Shown here: one piece after another, positions 26,955 through 36,217 of the stretch | How positions within the stretch are numbered: the first letter of the stretch is position 1 | Layout of the letters: every line of letters begins with the position of its first letter | Source of the DNA: Chitinophaga pinensis | GTDB taxonomy: Bacteria; Bacteroidota; Bacteroidia; Chitinophagales; Chitinophagaceae | Assembly: GCA_945862385.1 (NCBI GenBank) | Contig: CAMAXV010000010.1 | Coordinates: 23,711 to 87,710, forward strand | Direction of reading: 5' to 3' | Length of the DNA: 64,000 nt | Made by a program: the position numbers and the translations under genes | Notes under the pieces: generated by a model | What the model was told of the DNA's origin: nothing | Database searches by the model: none | Seen by the model: only the letters and a program-made list of their open reading frames with translations

Positions 26955-28331
26955 ATGTATTCAACAATTTTTTCCAAGCAACAGGAATTTTTCAATTCAG
27001 GAGTAACCAGACCAGAGTCATTCCGCATAACACAGCTTAAAAAGCTCAGGGCTGCAGTTGTATCCCATGATGCGGATGTTGTAAAGGCATTACATCAGGA
27101 TCTGCGCAAGTCTGAGTATGAGTCTTTTGGTTCTGAGATAGGGCAGGTCATCAAAGAGATTGATTTTACCATCAGGCACCTCCATAGCTGGTCCAAACCC
27201 AGAAAAGTACCTACACCCCTGATGTTTTTCCCTTCAACAAGCAGGGTGCACCGGGATCCGTTGGGCAATGTGCTGATTATTGCCCCCTGGAACTACCCGT
27301 TTATGCTTGCGGTGAGTCCGCTCATCAGTGCCATTGCAGGCGGTAATACAGCTATCATCAAGCCTTCCGAAGAGGCACCCGCTACGGCTAAAGTGATTGA
27401 AAGCATCCTCCAATCTGCTTTTTCAGAAGAATACGTTGCTGTTATACAGGGAGTTGGCGGACTAGTTATACCCGAGTTGATGCAGGCTTTTCGCTTTGAC
27501 CATGTGTTTTTTACAGGCAGTACGGCTGTAGGACAAAAAATCATGGAGCTGGCAGCTGCTAAACTTGTCCCGGTTACCCTTGAGCTTGGCGGTAAGAGTC
27601 CCTGTATCGTAGATGCTTCTGCAAACATTGGTTTTGCTGCCAAAAAGATTATCTGGAGTAAGCTCATGAATGCCGGACAAACCTGCGTAGCTCCTGATTA
27701 CCTGATGGTTCATCAGTTGGTTAAGGATGCTTTGATTAAGGAGATTAAGGAACAGCTCAGCAAGATGCTGGGTGAAGATCCACAACGCAGTGACGACTTT
27801 GGCAGGATTATCAACAAGAAGCGGTACAGCAGGTTAGTTAGCTACCTTGGGCAGGGAACTGTGGTTGCAGGCGGACAGGCTGATGAGCAGGATTTATACA
27901 TTGCACCAACTTTATTAGCTGATGTGCAGGATGATGCAACTGTTATGCAGGAAGAAATATTTGGTCCCATTCTCCCTGTAATAACCTATCAGACAAAGGA
28001 GGAAGTAGTTGCGAGGATAGCGAAGAATCCTTTTCCCCTATCACTGTATATTTATGCTGAAGACAAAGCTATTCAGGATTTTTACATCAACAACCTGAGA
28101 TTTGGCGGTGCCTGCATCAACAACGGGTTGATTCACCTCGGTAATCCACACCTTCCCTTTGGGGGCGTAGGGCCGAGTGGAACTGGTCAATACCATGGTA
28201 GGTTTGGTTTCGAAACTTTTACCAGGCCCAAGGCCGTGATGCATTCCCCCAGCTGGTTTGATGTGCCCGTGTGGTATGCGCCCTTTAAAGGAAAGGCTGC
28301 CTTGTTGAGAAAGATTTTTAAAATAGGATGA
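26955..28331 (+). CDS. NAD(P)-dependent aldehyde dehydrogenase (class 3-like)
   Basis: The 458-residue enzyme has VLIIAPWNYPFMLAV, IIKPSEEAPATA, FTGSTAVGQKIM, the general-base glutamate in TLELGGKSPCIV and the catalytic cysteine in MNAGQTCVAPDYL, plus EEIFGPILPVI. The short N terminus and hydrophobic C-terminal tail resemble class 3/fatty aldehyde dehydrogenases. It overlaps the glutathione peroxidase gene by 4 bases, suggesting joint detoxification of lipid-derived aldehydes and peroxides. Confidence 0.93.
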   Translation: MYSTIFSKQQEFFNSGVTRPESFRITQLKKLRAAVVSHDADVVKALHQDLRKSEYESFGSEIGQVIKEIDFTIRHLHSWSKPRKVPTPLMFFPSTSRVHRDPLGNVLIIAPWNYPFMLAVSPLISAIAGGNTAIIKPSEEAPATAKVIESILQSAFSEEYVAVIQGVGGLVIPELMQAFRFDHVFFTGSTAVGQKIMELAAAKLVPVTLELGGKSPCIVDASANIGFAAKKIIWSKLMNAGQTCVAPDYLMVHQLVKDALIKEIKEQLSKMLGEDPQRSDDFGRIINKKRYSRLVSYLGQGTVVAGGQADEQDLYIAPTLLADVQDDATVMQEEIFGPILPVITYQTKEEVVARIAKNPFPLSLYIYAEDKAIQDFYINNLRFGGACINNGLIHLGNPHLPFGGVGPSGTGQYHGRFGFETFTRPKAVMHSPSWFDVPVWYAPFKGKAALLRKIFKIG

Positions 28332-29029
28332 TTATGAAAAGCGTATTGAAGATAAAATGGGTGCTGGTTCTGCTGGCAGTAACTACGATAGCATGGGCAT
28401 GTGCATCCTCCAAAACACAAGGTATGAGTACAAGACAACAGATTTTGAAAAGTGTATATCCTGTTCTTACCGGAGTCACCCGTTTTTTTGGAGTCAACAG
28501 CAGGTCAATTCCTGCTCAGCAGGCAGTATCGCCTGTTGTTCCTGTTTATAATATTCCTTTTGAACTGATCGACGGAACACCAGCCAGTTTATCTGCCTAT
28601 AAAGGCAAGAAAATTGTGGTGGTAAATACAGCAAGTGACTGCGGATATACCGGACAATATGAAGAACTCCAAAAGCTTTATACAGACAGGAAAGGAGAGG
28701 TTGTTATTGTTGGTTTTCCTGCCAATGATTTCAAGCAGCAGGAAAAAGGCAGTAACGAAGAGATAGCAGGGTTTTGTAAGAAAAATTATGGGGTTGAGTT
28801 TCCGCTTGCTACCAAAGCCGTTGTAGTAAAGGGTAAGGAGCAGCATCCCATATTCAAGTGGTTATCAGATCCGGATCAAAACGGATGGAATAAGGAAGCA
28901 CCCGCATGGAATTTCTCCAAATATATCATTGACGAGCATGGTAAGCTCATTGGTTATTTCGATCCCGGAGTGAGTCCACTTGGAGCAGAGTTTCAAAAAA
29001 ACCTCGACACCAAACCCGATCAACAGTAA
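28328..29029 (+). CDS. Glutathione peroxidase family lipoprotein
   Basis: The N terminus (VLVLLAVTTIAWACASS) is a lipoprotein signal, followed by a linker and a thioredoxin-fold peroxidase: VNTASDCGYTGQYEELQKLY with the peroxidatic cysteine, GFPANDFKQQEKGSNEEI, and WNFSKYIIDEHG. The usual FPCNQF cysteine is alanine here, so that second cysteine is absent. It is coupled to the aldehyde dehydrogenase by an ATGA overlap, and idi follows in 2 bases. Confidence 0.9.
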   Translation: MIMKSVLKIKWVLVLLAVTTIAWACASSKTQGMSTRQQILKSVYPVLTGVTRFFGVNSRSIPAQQAVSPVVPVYNIPFELIDGTPASLSAYKGKKIVVVNTASDCGYTGQYEELQKLYTDRKGEVVIVGFPANDFKQQEKGSNEEIAGFCKKNYGVEFPLATKAVVVKGKEQHPIFKWLSDPDQNGWNKEAPAWNFSKYIIDEHGKLIGYFDPGVSPLGAEFQKNLDTKPDQQ

Positions 29030-29031
29030 TT

Positions 29032-29577
29032 ATGGCTGAACAAATGCTTGTGCTGGTTGATGAACAGGACAATCCAACCGGATACATGGAGAAGATGGAG
29101 GTACACCGTAAAGCCTTGTTGCACAGGGCATTCAGTGTTTTTCTTTTCAATTCAAACGGGGAGATGCTCCTGCAGCGCAGGGCGATGAAGAAATACCACA
29201 GTGGGGGCTTATGGACAAATACCTGCTGCAGTCATCCTTATCCCGGTGAAACGCCAGCTGAGGCAGGCAGGCGCAGGATGAAAGAGGAACTTGGTTTTGA
29301 AACAGCTGTGGAGCCTGTATTCAGCTTTATTTACAAGGCAGCGCTTGACAATGAGCTCACAGAATATGAATTTGATCATGTGCTCATTGGTGAATATGAC
29401 GGTTCGGTGCATCCCAATGAAGATGAAGTGGGGGATTATTGTTACAAATCCATGGATGATTTGAGGAGCAGCCTCAGTAGCCATCCCCAACTCTATACAG
29501 CCTGGTTTCAGATTGCTTTTCCCATGTTGGATGAGTATCTTGAAAAGAACAAACTGATGGCATATGCCACAACGTAA
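29032..29577 (+). CDS. idi: Isopentenyl-diphosphate delta-isomerase, type I
   Basis: The 181-residue Nudix-fold enzyme has HRAFSVFLFNSNGEMLLQRRA, the active-site cysteine in TNTCCSHPYPGE, AGRRRMKEELGF and the catalytic-glutamate region LTEYEFDHVLIGEYDG. It interconverts IPP and DMAPP for isoprenoids. The last 14 bases overlap the desaturase gene. Confidence 0.96.
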   Translation: MAEQMLVLVDEQDNPTGYMEKMEVHRKALLHRAFSVFLFNSNGEMLLQRRAMKKYHSGGLWTNTCCSHPYPGETPAEAGRRRMKEELGFETAVEPVFSFIYKAALDNELTEYEFDHVLIGEYDGSVHPNEDEVGDYCYKSMDDLRSSLSSHPQLYTAWFQIAFPMLDEYLEKNKLMAYATT

Positions 29578-31039
29578 AGCCATAATCATAGGTGCAGGTA
29601 TTGCCGGTTTGGCAACAGCTGTGCGACTCGCCGTACAGGGCTTTGATGTGGAAGTACACGAAAAAAATGATCGGGCAGGAGGTAAGATGTACCTCATTGA
29701 ACGAGATGGATATGTTTTTGATGCCGGTCCCTCCTTATTCACCCAGCCTGAAAATATCGAGGAGTTATTCGCCTATGCAGGTGAGGATATCCGGGATTAT
29801 TTCAGCTATCGTTCGCTTCCGCTTGCATGCCGTTATTTTTTTGAAGATGGCAAAGTGGTTAATGCCTATACAGATCAGCAAGCTTTTGCCGATGAGATGG
29901 AGCAGGTTCTTGGAGAGCCTGGTGGAAACATATTGCGTTATCTGCGGGATTCAGCAAAAGTTTATGAAAAGGTAGGCAGTATTTTCCTCAACTATTCACT
30001 CCATAAGCTATCTACCTGGCTGCATCCGCGGGTTATTGGTGCCTTCCTGACTGTCAGACTTCCCTACCTTACAAAAACCCTCCATCAGTTTAATAAATCC
30101 AGGTTAAAAACCCCCGAGGCCGTACAGATTTTCAACCGTTTTGCCACGTACAATGGCAGCAATCCTTTTCAGGCACCGGGTATGCTCAGTCTAATCCCTC
30201 ACCTTGAGCAGAATCAGGGCACCTATTACCCTGAGGGAGGTATGATCAGCATACCTGATACATTGCGGCGGCTAGCTGAGAAAAAAGGTGTGAAGTTTGT
30301 TTTCAACAGCAGGGTAAACAATATCGTAACAGAGTCGGGGCGTATAAGTGGTATTGTAGCGGATGGCGTTTTTATCCCGGCAGCAACGGTAGTAAGTAAT
30401 GTGGATGCCTATTTCACCTACAAGAATCTCTTGGAGCGGGAGGATGGCGTCAGGAAGGTTCTGCGCAATGAACGGAGCAGCAGTGCGTTGATCTTTTACT
30501 GGGGGATAAACAGGGAGTTCAGTAACCTGCATTTGCATAATATTTTTTTCAGTAAGCAATACAGGGAGGAGTTTGAGCACATCTTCAGGCACAAGCGCTT
30601 TTTTGATGATCCAACCATCTACATCAACATCACGTCGAAAATGGAGGCAGGTATGGCGCCTGAGGGGACTGAGAACTGGTTTGTGATGATAAATGCCCCT
30701 GCTAAAGCCGGGGCAGACTGGAACCAGGAAGTAGCAGCAGTGCGCAGGAACGTTCTGGAGAAGCTCAACCGCATCCTTGGAGTTGATCTTAGGGAGCATA
30801 TAGCAGTAGAAGAGGTATTGACTCCTGAAGGTATACAACAGCGAACGGACTCTTACCTGGGCTCTTTGTATGGAACCAGTTCGAATTCCAAGTGGGCCGC
30901 TTTTCTCAGACATGCCAATTTCAGTTCAGATATCAGGGGATTATATTTTACAGGAGGCAGTGTTCACCCCGGCGGAGGAATTCCATTGTGTTTGAAAAGT
31001 GCTGCAATAGTTGGAGAGCTGGCTGCTACTGAACTGTGA
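29564..31039 (+). CDS. Phytoene desaturase family carotenoid desaturase (CrtI or CrtD type)
   Basis: The 491-residue flavoprotein has IIIGAGIAGLATAVRLAVQGFDVEVHEKNDRAGGKM at the N terminus (the FAD site), DAGPSLFTQPENIEELF, FQAPGMLSLIPHLEQNQGTYYPEGG and the C-terminal signature GLYFTGGSVHPGGGIPLCLKSA. It desaturates a carotene backbone. Because a CruF-like hydratase follows and no phytoene synthase is present, it may be a CrtD-type 3',4'-desaturase of the myxol/saproxanthin pathway and not the main CrtI; I cannot decide from sequence. Confidence 0.85.
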   Translation: MPQRKAIIIGAGIAGLATAVRLAVQGFDVEVHEKNDRAGGKMYLIERDGYVFDAGPSLFTQPENIEELFAYAGEDIRDYFSYRSLPLACRYFFEDGKVVNAYTDQQAFADEMEQVLGEPGGNILRYLRDSAKVYEKVGSIFLNYSLHKLSTWLHPRVIGAFLTVRLPYLTKTLHQFNKSRLKTPEAVQIFNRFATYNGSNPFQAPGMLSLIPHLEQNQGTYYPEGGMISIPDTLRRLAEKKGVKFVFNSRVNNIVTESGRISGIVADGVFIPAATVVSNVDAYFTYKNLLEREDGVRKVLRNERSSSALIFYWGINREFSNLHLHNIFFSKQYREEFEHIFRHKRFFDDPTIYINITSKMEAGMAPEGTENWFVMINAPAKAGADWNQEVAAVRRNVLEKLNRILGVDLREHIAVEEVLTPEGIQQRTDSYLGSLYGTSSNSKWAAFLRHANFSSDIRGLYFTGGSVHPGGGIPLCLKSAAIVGELAATEL

Positions 31040-31078
31040 TTAATCTGAACATTTGAAGCCTCTGATTGTTTAAAGCTT

Positions 31079-31759
31079 GTGTCACTCAGGTTAAATATAC
31101 GCATACCTTCAACATATTTACACTCCATACCCCTTTATGTGTCAGTGTTCCTGGCTTTATTGGTGCATGTTGCAGGTGCGATAGGGATGTCCTTTTTCAA
31201 CAAGGAGCTGTTTGTAGCTTTCACGCCCGTTAATCTTCTGCTGATGTTATTGCTGCTGCTGTGGAATGAAGCAGGTATCAGTAAGAACTTTATCATTGCC
31301 TTTGTTGTGGCTAGTTTAATAGGATTGATATCAGAGCTGATAGGGGTGCATACAGGACTGCTTTTTGGCAATTATGTTTATGGTACCGTCCTTGGTGGTA
31401 AAATCTGGGGCGTTCCTGTGTTGATGAGTCTGAACTGGTTTTGTATCGTTTATTGTTCCCACGTTGTTACGTTGAGGTTTTTTAAACGTATTGTCAATAA
31501 TGCATTTTATACAGCCATAGTTGCTGGTTTGCTGGCAACCCTGTTTGATTGGGTCATGGAGCCTGTGGCGGTAAAGCTTGGTTTCTGGCAATGGGAGGAT
31601 GGCATTATACCCGTTTATAATTTCTTTTGCTGGTGGGCTATTGCAACTTTTGTGAGTTATATATTTTTTTTGTTGCGGATAAAGCAGGATAATGTTTTTT
31701 CATACATATTGTTTTTCGTACAATTTATTTTCTTCCTGTTACTTCGCATGCTCCTCTGA
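31079..31759 (+). CDS. CruF-like carotenoid biosynthesis membrane protein (DUF422)
   Basis: The 226-residue protein has about seven hydrophobic segments and family residues in LISELIGVHTGLLFGNYVYG and LMSLNWFCIVYCS, plus LFDWVMEPVAVKLGFWQWE. DUF422 includes the carotenoid 1',2'-hydratase CruF of myxol-type pathways. The GTG start at 31079 is 39 bases after the desaturase stop; no in-frame ATG fits before the first helix. Confidence 0.8.
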   Translation: MSLRLNIRIPSTYLHSIPLYVSVFLALLVHVAGAIGMSFFNKELFVAFTPVNLLLMLLLLLWNEAGISKNFIIAFVVASLIGLISELIGVHTGLLFGNYVYGTVLGGKIWGVPVLMSLNWFCIVYCSHVVTLRFFKRIVNNAFYTAIVAGLLATLFDWVMEPVAVKLGFWQWEDGIIPVYNFFCWWAIATFVSYIFFLLRIKQDNVFSYILFFVQFIFFLLLRMLL

Positions 31760-31852
31760 GGCCTACTTAAAATACTTAAGGGTAATTTTTTGGTTAACTT
31801 GTGGCAGATAATTTTCCTGTGTGAAAACAGTGCCCTAATTTAACCTCTGTTT

Positions 31853-33439
31853 ATGCATAACCAGAATACTGATAATAATTTTCAGGCTTCCATGTTTAAA
31901 GCATGGTCTGCCTTTTCAGATGAATTTGTTGCTGTTTGGGAGACAGATGGTACATCTCTGAAGTATTTCAATGATGCCTACAAACATTTTTTTGGTTATG
32001 AAGAAGAGGAATCATTTAAACATGATTTCACAATCTTTGGTATGCGTAAGAACAACCTTGACCAGGAAATTGCGGATCTTGTATTGAATACACTCAATAA
32101 AAATGGTCACTGGACGGAGGAAGTCCTTTTTATACGCAAAAATAACCAAGTCTTTCTCGGAAGACTCGATATGACTCACTTTGGATGTGATGGTCATCAA
32201 TGTATTTTACAACGCATCATCAACATAGATACCCAGCGGATATTTTCTGAAAACCTTTTTAAGGAGATTAAGAAGTTCGAAGCATTATTTCAACATGCAA
32301 CCATCCCCATTTTACTTGTTAACAGGAATGGTAGAATCATCCTGGCCAATGAACAGGCAACAGCTATGTTTGGCTATACGATGCCTGTTATGACCAGTTT
32401 GAAAGTAGAAGACCTTATTCCGGAGCAGTTCAGGCACAGACATGTAGAACACCGGAACAGGTATGAATCAAAACCTGAAAATCGTCCGATGGGGCGAGGT
32501 ATGCAGCTGAGTGCAAAGTTAAGTAGTGGGGAAGAGTTGCCCGTTGAGATCAGTCTCGGTCATTATTCGATTGAAGATGAGCCCTATGTCATTGCATTCA
32601 TCATTGATATTTCCAAGCGGATTGAAATTGAAAATAACCTGAGGCGACAAAAAGAAGAAGTTGAAAAAGCCAAGCAGGAAATCGAAAAGCTGAATGAGGA
32701 GCTGGAGCATAAAGTGGTGATGCGCACACAGGAATTGTCTGATGCATTGAGTAAGGAAAGGGAACTCAGTGATTTGAAATCACGTTTCGTTTCTATGGCT
32801 TCACATGAGTTCAGAACACCACTCAGTACTATCCTCTCATCCATTTCACTGATTGCAAAATATACCGGTTCTGATGAACAGGATAAGCGGGATAAACATA
32901 TTCACCGCATAAAATCAGCTGTTTCAAATCTCACAGATATCCTCAATGAATTTCTTTCACTTGGAAAGATTGAAGAAGGAAAAATACAGTTGCATTTTTC
33001 TGAATGTAACTTGAAGGAACAACTGCAACTCATCATCAGTGAGATTCATCCGATATTGAAAAACGGACAAAAAATAGATTATGAACACAATGGAGATGTT
33101 AAAGCAAATGTTGACTTGTCGTTACTCCGGAATATTATGATCAACCTGGTTTCCAATGCCATCAAATTTTCACCGGAACATGCTCCAATCAAGGTTAGCA
33201 GTAATCATAACGGGCATTCTGTTGATATCGAAGTTAAGGATCAGGGATTGGGTATACCTGATGATGATAAAAAGCATTTGTTCGAACGTTTCTTCAGGGG
33301 AAAAAACGTAGACAATATACAGGGAACGGGATTGGGCCTTCACATTGTTTCACGATATGTGGAATTGATGGGCGGACAAATTGCGGTAGACAGTGAACTG
33401 GAAAAGGGAACAACTTTTAAATTGAAATTCAATATATGA
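31853..33439 (+). CDS. PAS-domain sensor histidine kinase, cytoplasmic
   Basis: The 528-residue kinase has no membrane segment. Two PAS domains (about 15-130 and 140-260, the second with ILLVNRNGRIILANEQATAMFGY) lead by a coiled coil to the H box MASHEFRTPLSTILSSISLI, then the N box NLVSNAIKFSPEH and G boxes VKDQGLGIPDDDK and GTGLGLHIVSRY. The stop overlaps the response regulator start (ATGA), so they form one two-component pair. The PAS domains show no obvious haem or flavin ligand. Confidence 0.93.
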   Translation: MHNQNTDNNFQASMFKAWSAFSDEFVAVWETDGTSLKYFNDAYKHFFGYEEEESFKHDFTIFGMRKNNLDQEIADLVLNTLNKNGHWTEEVLFIRKNNQVFLGRLDMTHFGCDGHQCILQRIINIDTQRIFSENLFKEIKKFEALFQHATIPILLVNRNGRIILANEQATAMFGYTMPVMTSLKVEDLIPEQFRHRHVEHRNRYESKPENRPMGRGMQLSAKLSSGEELPVEISLGHYSIEDEPYVIAFIIDISKRIEIENNLRRQKEEVEKAKQEIEKLNEELEHKVVMRTQELSDALSKERELSDLKSRFVSMASHEFRTPLSTILSSISLIAKYTGSDEQDKRDKHIHRIKSAVSNLTDILNEFLSLGKIEEGKIQLHFSECNLKEQLQLIISEIHPILKNGQKIDYEHNGDVKANVDLSLLRNIMINLVSNAIKFSPEHAPIKVSSNHNGHSVDIEVKDQGLGIPDDDKKHLFERFFRGKNVDNIQGTGLGLHIVSRYVELMGGQIAVDSELEKGTTFKLKFNI

Positions 33440-34491
33440 ACACCATTTTACTGATTGAAGACAACAACGAAATCCGTGAAAACACGGCTGAGATACTTGA
33501 GCTTGCCAACTACAACGTAATTACTGCTGAGAACGGAAAAGACGGGATTGAGAAGGCGCAGCAGGCGAAGCCGGATATCATCATTTGTGATATCATGATG
33601 CCCGTTCTTGACGGGTATGGGGTATTGCATATGCTCAATAAAAATGAAGAACTTAAAGATACACCCTTCATTTTCCTGACTGCCAAAACAGAAAGGCAGG
33701 ATTTCAGGAAAGGTATGGAGATGGGTGCAGACGATTATATCACAAAACCATTTACAGAAATAGAGCTGCTTAACGCTATAGAACAGCGTTTGAGGAAGTT
33801 GAGTCTACTCAGGAAGAAATATGCATCCAGTCAGGATGGTGTCCGTGAACTGCTTCAGGATATCGGCAGACAGGATGCCTGGGAAAACCTTTCTACCGGT
33901 AGAAATACCAACTATTATAAAAAGCGTCATGTAATATACAGTGAGGGTAATCATCCCAATAGGCTTTTTTATGTGCAGAAAGGTAAAGTCAAGCTCTATA
34001 AAACCAACGACGATGGTAAAGACCTGACCATTGGTTTATATGGGGAAGGTGATTATTTTGGTTATATGGCGCTACTGGAAAATTCGGTATACCGGGAAAA
34101 TGCCGAAGCGCTTGAAGATGCTGAAATAGCCATGATACCCAGAGAGGAATTTGATGCGCTTATCAAAGAGAATCATGTTGTGATGAAAAAGTTTTTACAG
34201 ATTCTTGCGGGTAATATTATTGAAAAGGAGGATCAGTTACTCGGACTGGCATATAATTCTTTGCGGAAGCGGGTAGCAGATGCACTCATTATGCTGAGGG
34301 ATAAATTCAGTAATGGCGAGGCGTCTTTCTCAATTCATATATCTCGTGAAGACCTCGCCAATATAGCAGGTACAGCAACAGAATCACTCATAAGAACGTT
34401 GAGTGATTTTAAAGCTGAGAAAATGATTGACATCCGGGATGGTAGCATTATACTGCTCAATGAAAAGAAGCTGGCTAATCTGTTCAATTAA
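33436..34491 (+). CDS. Response regulator fused to a CRP/FNR-type output domain
   Basis: The 351-residue protein joins a receiver domain (acidic pair IEDNN, phosphoacceptor in IIICDIMMPVLDGYG, LTAKTE, and ITKPF) to a cyclic-nucleotide-fold domain (HVIYSEGNHPNRLFYVQKGKVKLYK) and a CRP-type winged helix (FSIHISREDLANIAGTATESLIRTLSDFK). The recognition helix has an E-x3-R spacing as in FNR. No cysteine cluster for an iron-sulfur centre is present, so the signal should come from the partner kinase. FNR-like palindromes in the adjacent cbb3/hsp20 block are its plausible targets. Confidence 0.92.
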   Translation: MNTILLIEDNNEIRENTAEILELANYNVITAENGKDGIEKAQQAKPDIIICDIMMPVLDGYGVLHMLNKNEELKDTPFIFLTAKTERQDFRKGMEMGADDYITKPFTEIELLNAIEQRLRKLSLLRKKYASSQDGVRELLQDIGRQDAWENLSTGRNTNYYKKRHVIYSEGNHPNRLFYVQKGKVKLYKTNDDGKDLTIGLYGEGDYFGYMALLENSVYRENAEALEDAEIAMIPREEFDALIKENHVVMKKFLQILAGNIIEKEDQLLGLAYNSLRKRVADALIMLRDKFSNGEASFSIHISREDLANIAGTATESLIRTLSDFKAEKMIDIRDGSIILLNEKKLANLFN

Positions 34492-34509
34492 ACTGAAGAA
34501 CAGAATATT

Positions 34510-34899
34510 TTAACACAGCGAAGACAGGTAGGTATTGAAGTCTTTGCGAATGACGGCCTGTTCTTTTTCTAAGGATTCAATTTGGTGGCAGAGGTTGATA
34601 TGACTTTTTTTTAATTCCTTTAAAAGGGCTGGGCAGACAGTATTTTGCTGCCATTTTGCTGCCTGTTTATTTAGGTCATGCAGCATGTGGTCATACACAT
34701 CATCTTTAACAATGAATTGATTCTGGAAATGTTCAGCCATCGCAACATGTTCCCTGTTATAAATACCTTCAATGACAACAGATAACCTGTTTTTCATGTG
34801 TGTATTTTCCTGATTGAGGAATTCGATGAGTCTGATCCATGCAGTAATCTCATAGAGATACTGGCTGGAGTTGTTATGGAGTGTAGGTTTTGTAATCAT
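34510..34899 (-). CDS. Small helical protein of unknown function
   Basis: I start at MITKPTLHNNSSQYLYEI; the open frame extends upstream into a hairpin. The 129-residue protein is almost all predicted helix with heptad-like spacing, including an AEHFQNQFIVKDD segment and LKKSHINLCHQIESLEKEQ. It resembles small Bacteroidetes helical proteins found near stress genes, with no known function. It lies downstream of hsp20 and converges on the receiver-CRP gene. Confidence 0.65.
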   Translation of the reverse strand: MITKPTLHNNSSQYLYEITAWIRLIEFLNQENTHMKNRLSVVIEGIYNREHVAMAEHFQNQFIVKDDVYDHMLHDLNKQAAKWQQNTVCPALLKELKKSHINLCHQIESLEKEQAVIRKDFNTYLSSLC

Positions 34900-34918
34900 G
34901 AGCCTTATTTTAAGAAAT

Positions 34919-34947
34919 CCCCCCGCATGCACCTGCATTGCGGGGGG
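34919..34947 (-). terminator. Hairpin after hsp20
   Basis: CCCCCCGCA (34919-34927) pairs perfectly with TGCGGGGGG (34939-34947) around an 11-base loop. On the minus strand it is followed by ATTTCTT, a weak T-rich tail. It probably ends or attenuates the hsp20 transcript before the small helical gene. Confidence 0.55.
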
Positions 34948-34962
34948 ACCAATGCGATGGGA

Positions 34963-35406
34963 TCAATGCACACTGATTTTTTGATGGGGCATTGTTTTTG
35001 CTTCCTCCTTTTTTGGAAGTGTTAATCTGAGTTCACCATTCATGTAGTTGGCATCAATTTTGTCTTTGAAAATGTCTTCAGGCAAACTGAATGACCTGGA
35101 GAAAGATCTGTAGCTGTACTCTCTCCTTGAATAAGTCTCATCTTTTTCTTCTTTTTTTTCATCCTTTTCTGCACTGATAGTCAGCAGTGAGCCATTGACA
35201 TCTATTTTGAAGTCATTCTTTTCCAGGCCTGGTGCAGCCATGGTTATTTCATAGGTGTCATCGGTTTCTTTCACATTTACTGCAGGCATATGTGTGGAGA
35301 AAGGCCATTTCTCATCCAGCCACTCATTCCATGGTCTGATAATGTCTTCCAGCACAGAAGGTCTCAGTAGTGATGACCGTAGCAAAGATTTACCGTTTCC
35401 TGGCAT
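34963..35406 (-). CDS. Hsp20 / alpha-crystallin small heat-shock protein
   Basis: The 147-residue protein has an N-terminal variable part with PWNEWLDEKWPF and an alpha-crystallin domain: VNVKETDDTYEITMAAPGLEKNDFKIDVNGSLLTISAE, SYRSFSRSFSLPEDI, NGELRLTLPKKE. sHSPs hold unfolding proteins for refolding. An FNR-like palindrome lies about 90 bases upstream (35495-35510). Confidence 0.95.
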   Translation of the reverse strand: MPGNGKSLLRSSLLRPSVLEDIIRPWNEWLDEKWPFSTHMPAVNVKETDDTYEITMAAPGLEKNDFKIDVNGSLLTISAEKDEKKEEKDETYSRREYSYRSFSRSFSLPEDIFKDKIDANYMNGELRLTLPKKEEAKTMPHQKISVH

Positions 35407-35494
35407 AACTAAAGTTTTTAAGTTTATGATTTGATTTTCATTACAAAACTATTTCCACTGTATCTCCTGATTTGTAATGGTCATCACAACTGAA

Positions 35495-35510
35495 AATGAC
35501 TTTTATCATT
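35495..35510. promoter_or_regulatory. FNR-like palindrome upstream of hsp20
   Basis: AATGACTTTTATCATT is a palindrome with one mismatch. Its core ATGAC-TTTT-ATCAT resembles the site at 45034-45057 and the FNR box (TTGAT-N4-ATCAA). It overlaps the 3' end of the TauE/SafE gene and lies about 90 bases ahead of hsp20. Confidence 0.45.
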
Positions 35511-36216
35511 CTGTTGCACAATGCACAATACCAGTTTTGTCTGGCGCAAGCGCAGGACTAAATACGGATCCCAGATTCAATCCTCTGATTATCAGGAGTA
35601 CAGCCATAGATGCCAGGATGTATGGGTATGCAACTGACACATATTTCCTGATATTGGGTTGCAGGCTTTTACCGGCAAATAAAACTGCAAGCAGCAAGGG
35701 AAGTGTGCCAAGGCCGAAAGCAACCATAAATACGGCTCCTTTAACCGGATGCTGCATCACAGCGGCACCCGCTATGGCCATATATACCAAACCACATGGC
35801 AGCATACCATTCAATACACCACTGAAAAAAGAGGAGCTGTTGTTTCTTACCATGATCAATGGCGAAAGTTTTCGAGTTATGATGCTATAGATCCTGTTCG
35901 AGGCTATTGTTGACTCAATAGTGGGGAAAAACTTGAGCATAAAGAGCACCATTAGTATGCTTACGCCAAGTGCAAGTGATATGTTTTGCTGCCAGCCGAA
36001 CCATTTCAATGAAAAACCGATATAACCAAAAAGCATACCCCACAGTGCGTACGTTATGATTCTGCCTGATTGATAAAGCAGCCATCGCGAAATAGGAAAT
36101 GAATTACTACCGGGCTGCAGGATGGCTGAAAGCATGAGTGGTCCGCACATGCCAATGCAGTGCAGACTTCCACCCAGCCCTATCAGCAATGCAGGTATCG
36201 TAAACGACAAGTTCAT
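35506..36216 (-). CDS. TauE/SafE-family membrane protein of the cbb3 cluster
   Basis: Starting at MNLSFTIPALLIGLGGSLHCIGMCGP, the 236-residue protein has six or seven membrane helices and the histidine/CxxxC-like motif SLHCIGMCGP seen in members encoded with cbb3 oxidases. A second half repeat (LNGMLPCGLVYMAIAGAA) is visible. The family is annotated as a sulfite/metal exporter; a role in copper supply to the oxidase is inferred from context only. It overlaps the ccoH stop region. Confidence 0.82.
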   Translation of the reverse strand: MNLSFTIPALLIGLGGSLHCIGMCGPLMLSAILQPGSNSFPISRWLLYQSGRIITYALWGMLFGYIGFSLKWFGWQQNISLALGVSILMVLFMLKFFPTIESTIASNRIYSIITRKLSPLIMVRNNSSSFFSGVLNGMLPCGLVYMAIAGAAVMQHPVKGAVFMVAFGLGTLPLLLAVLFAGKSLQPNIRKYVSVAYPYILASMAVLLIIRGLNLGSVFSPALAPDKTGIVHCATE

Positions 36217-36217
36217 G

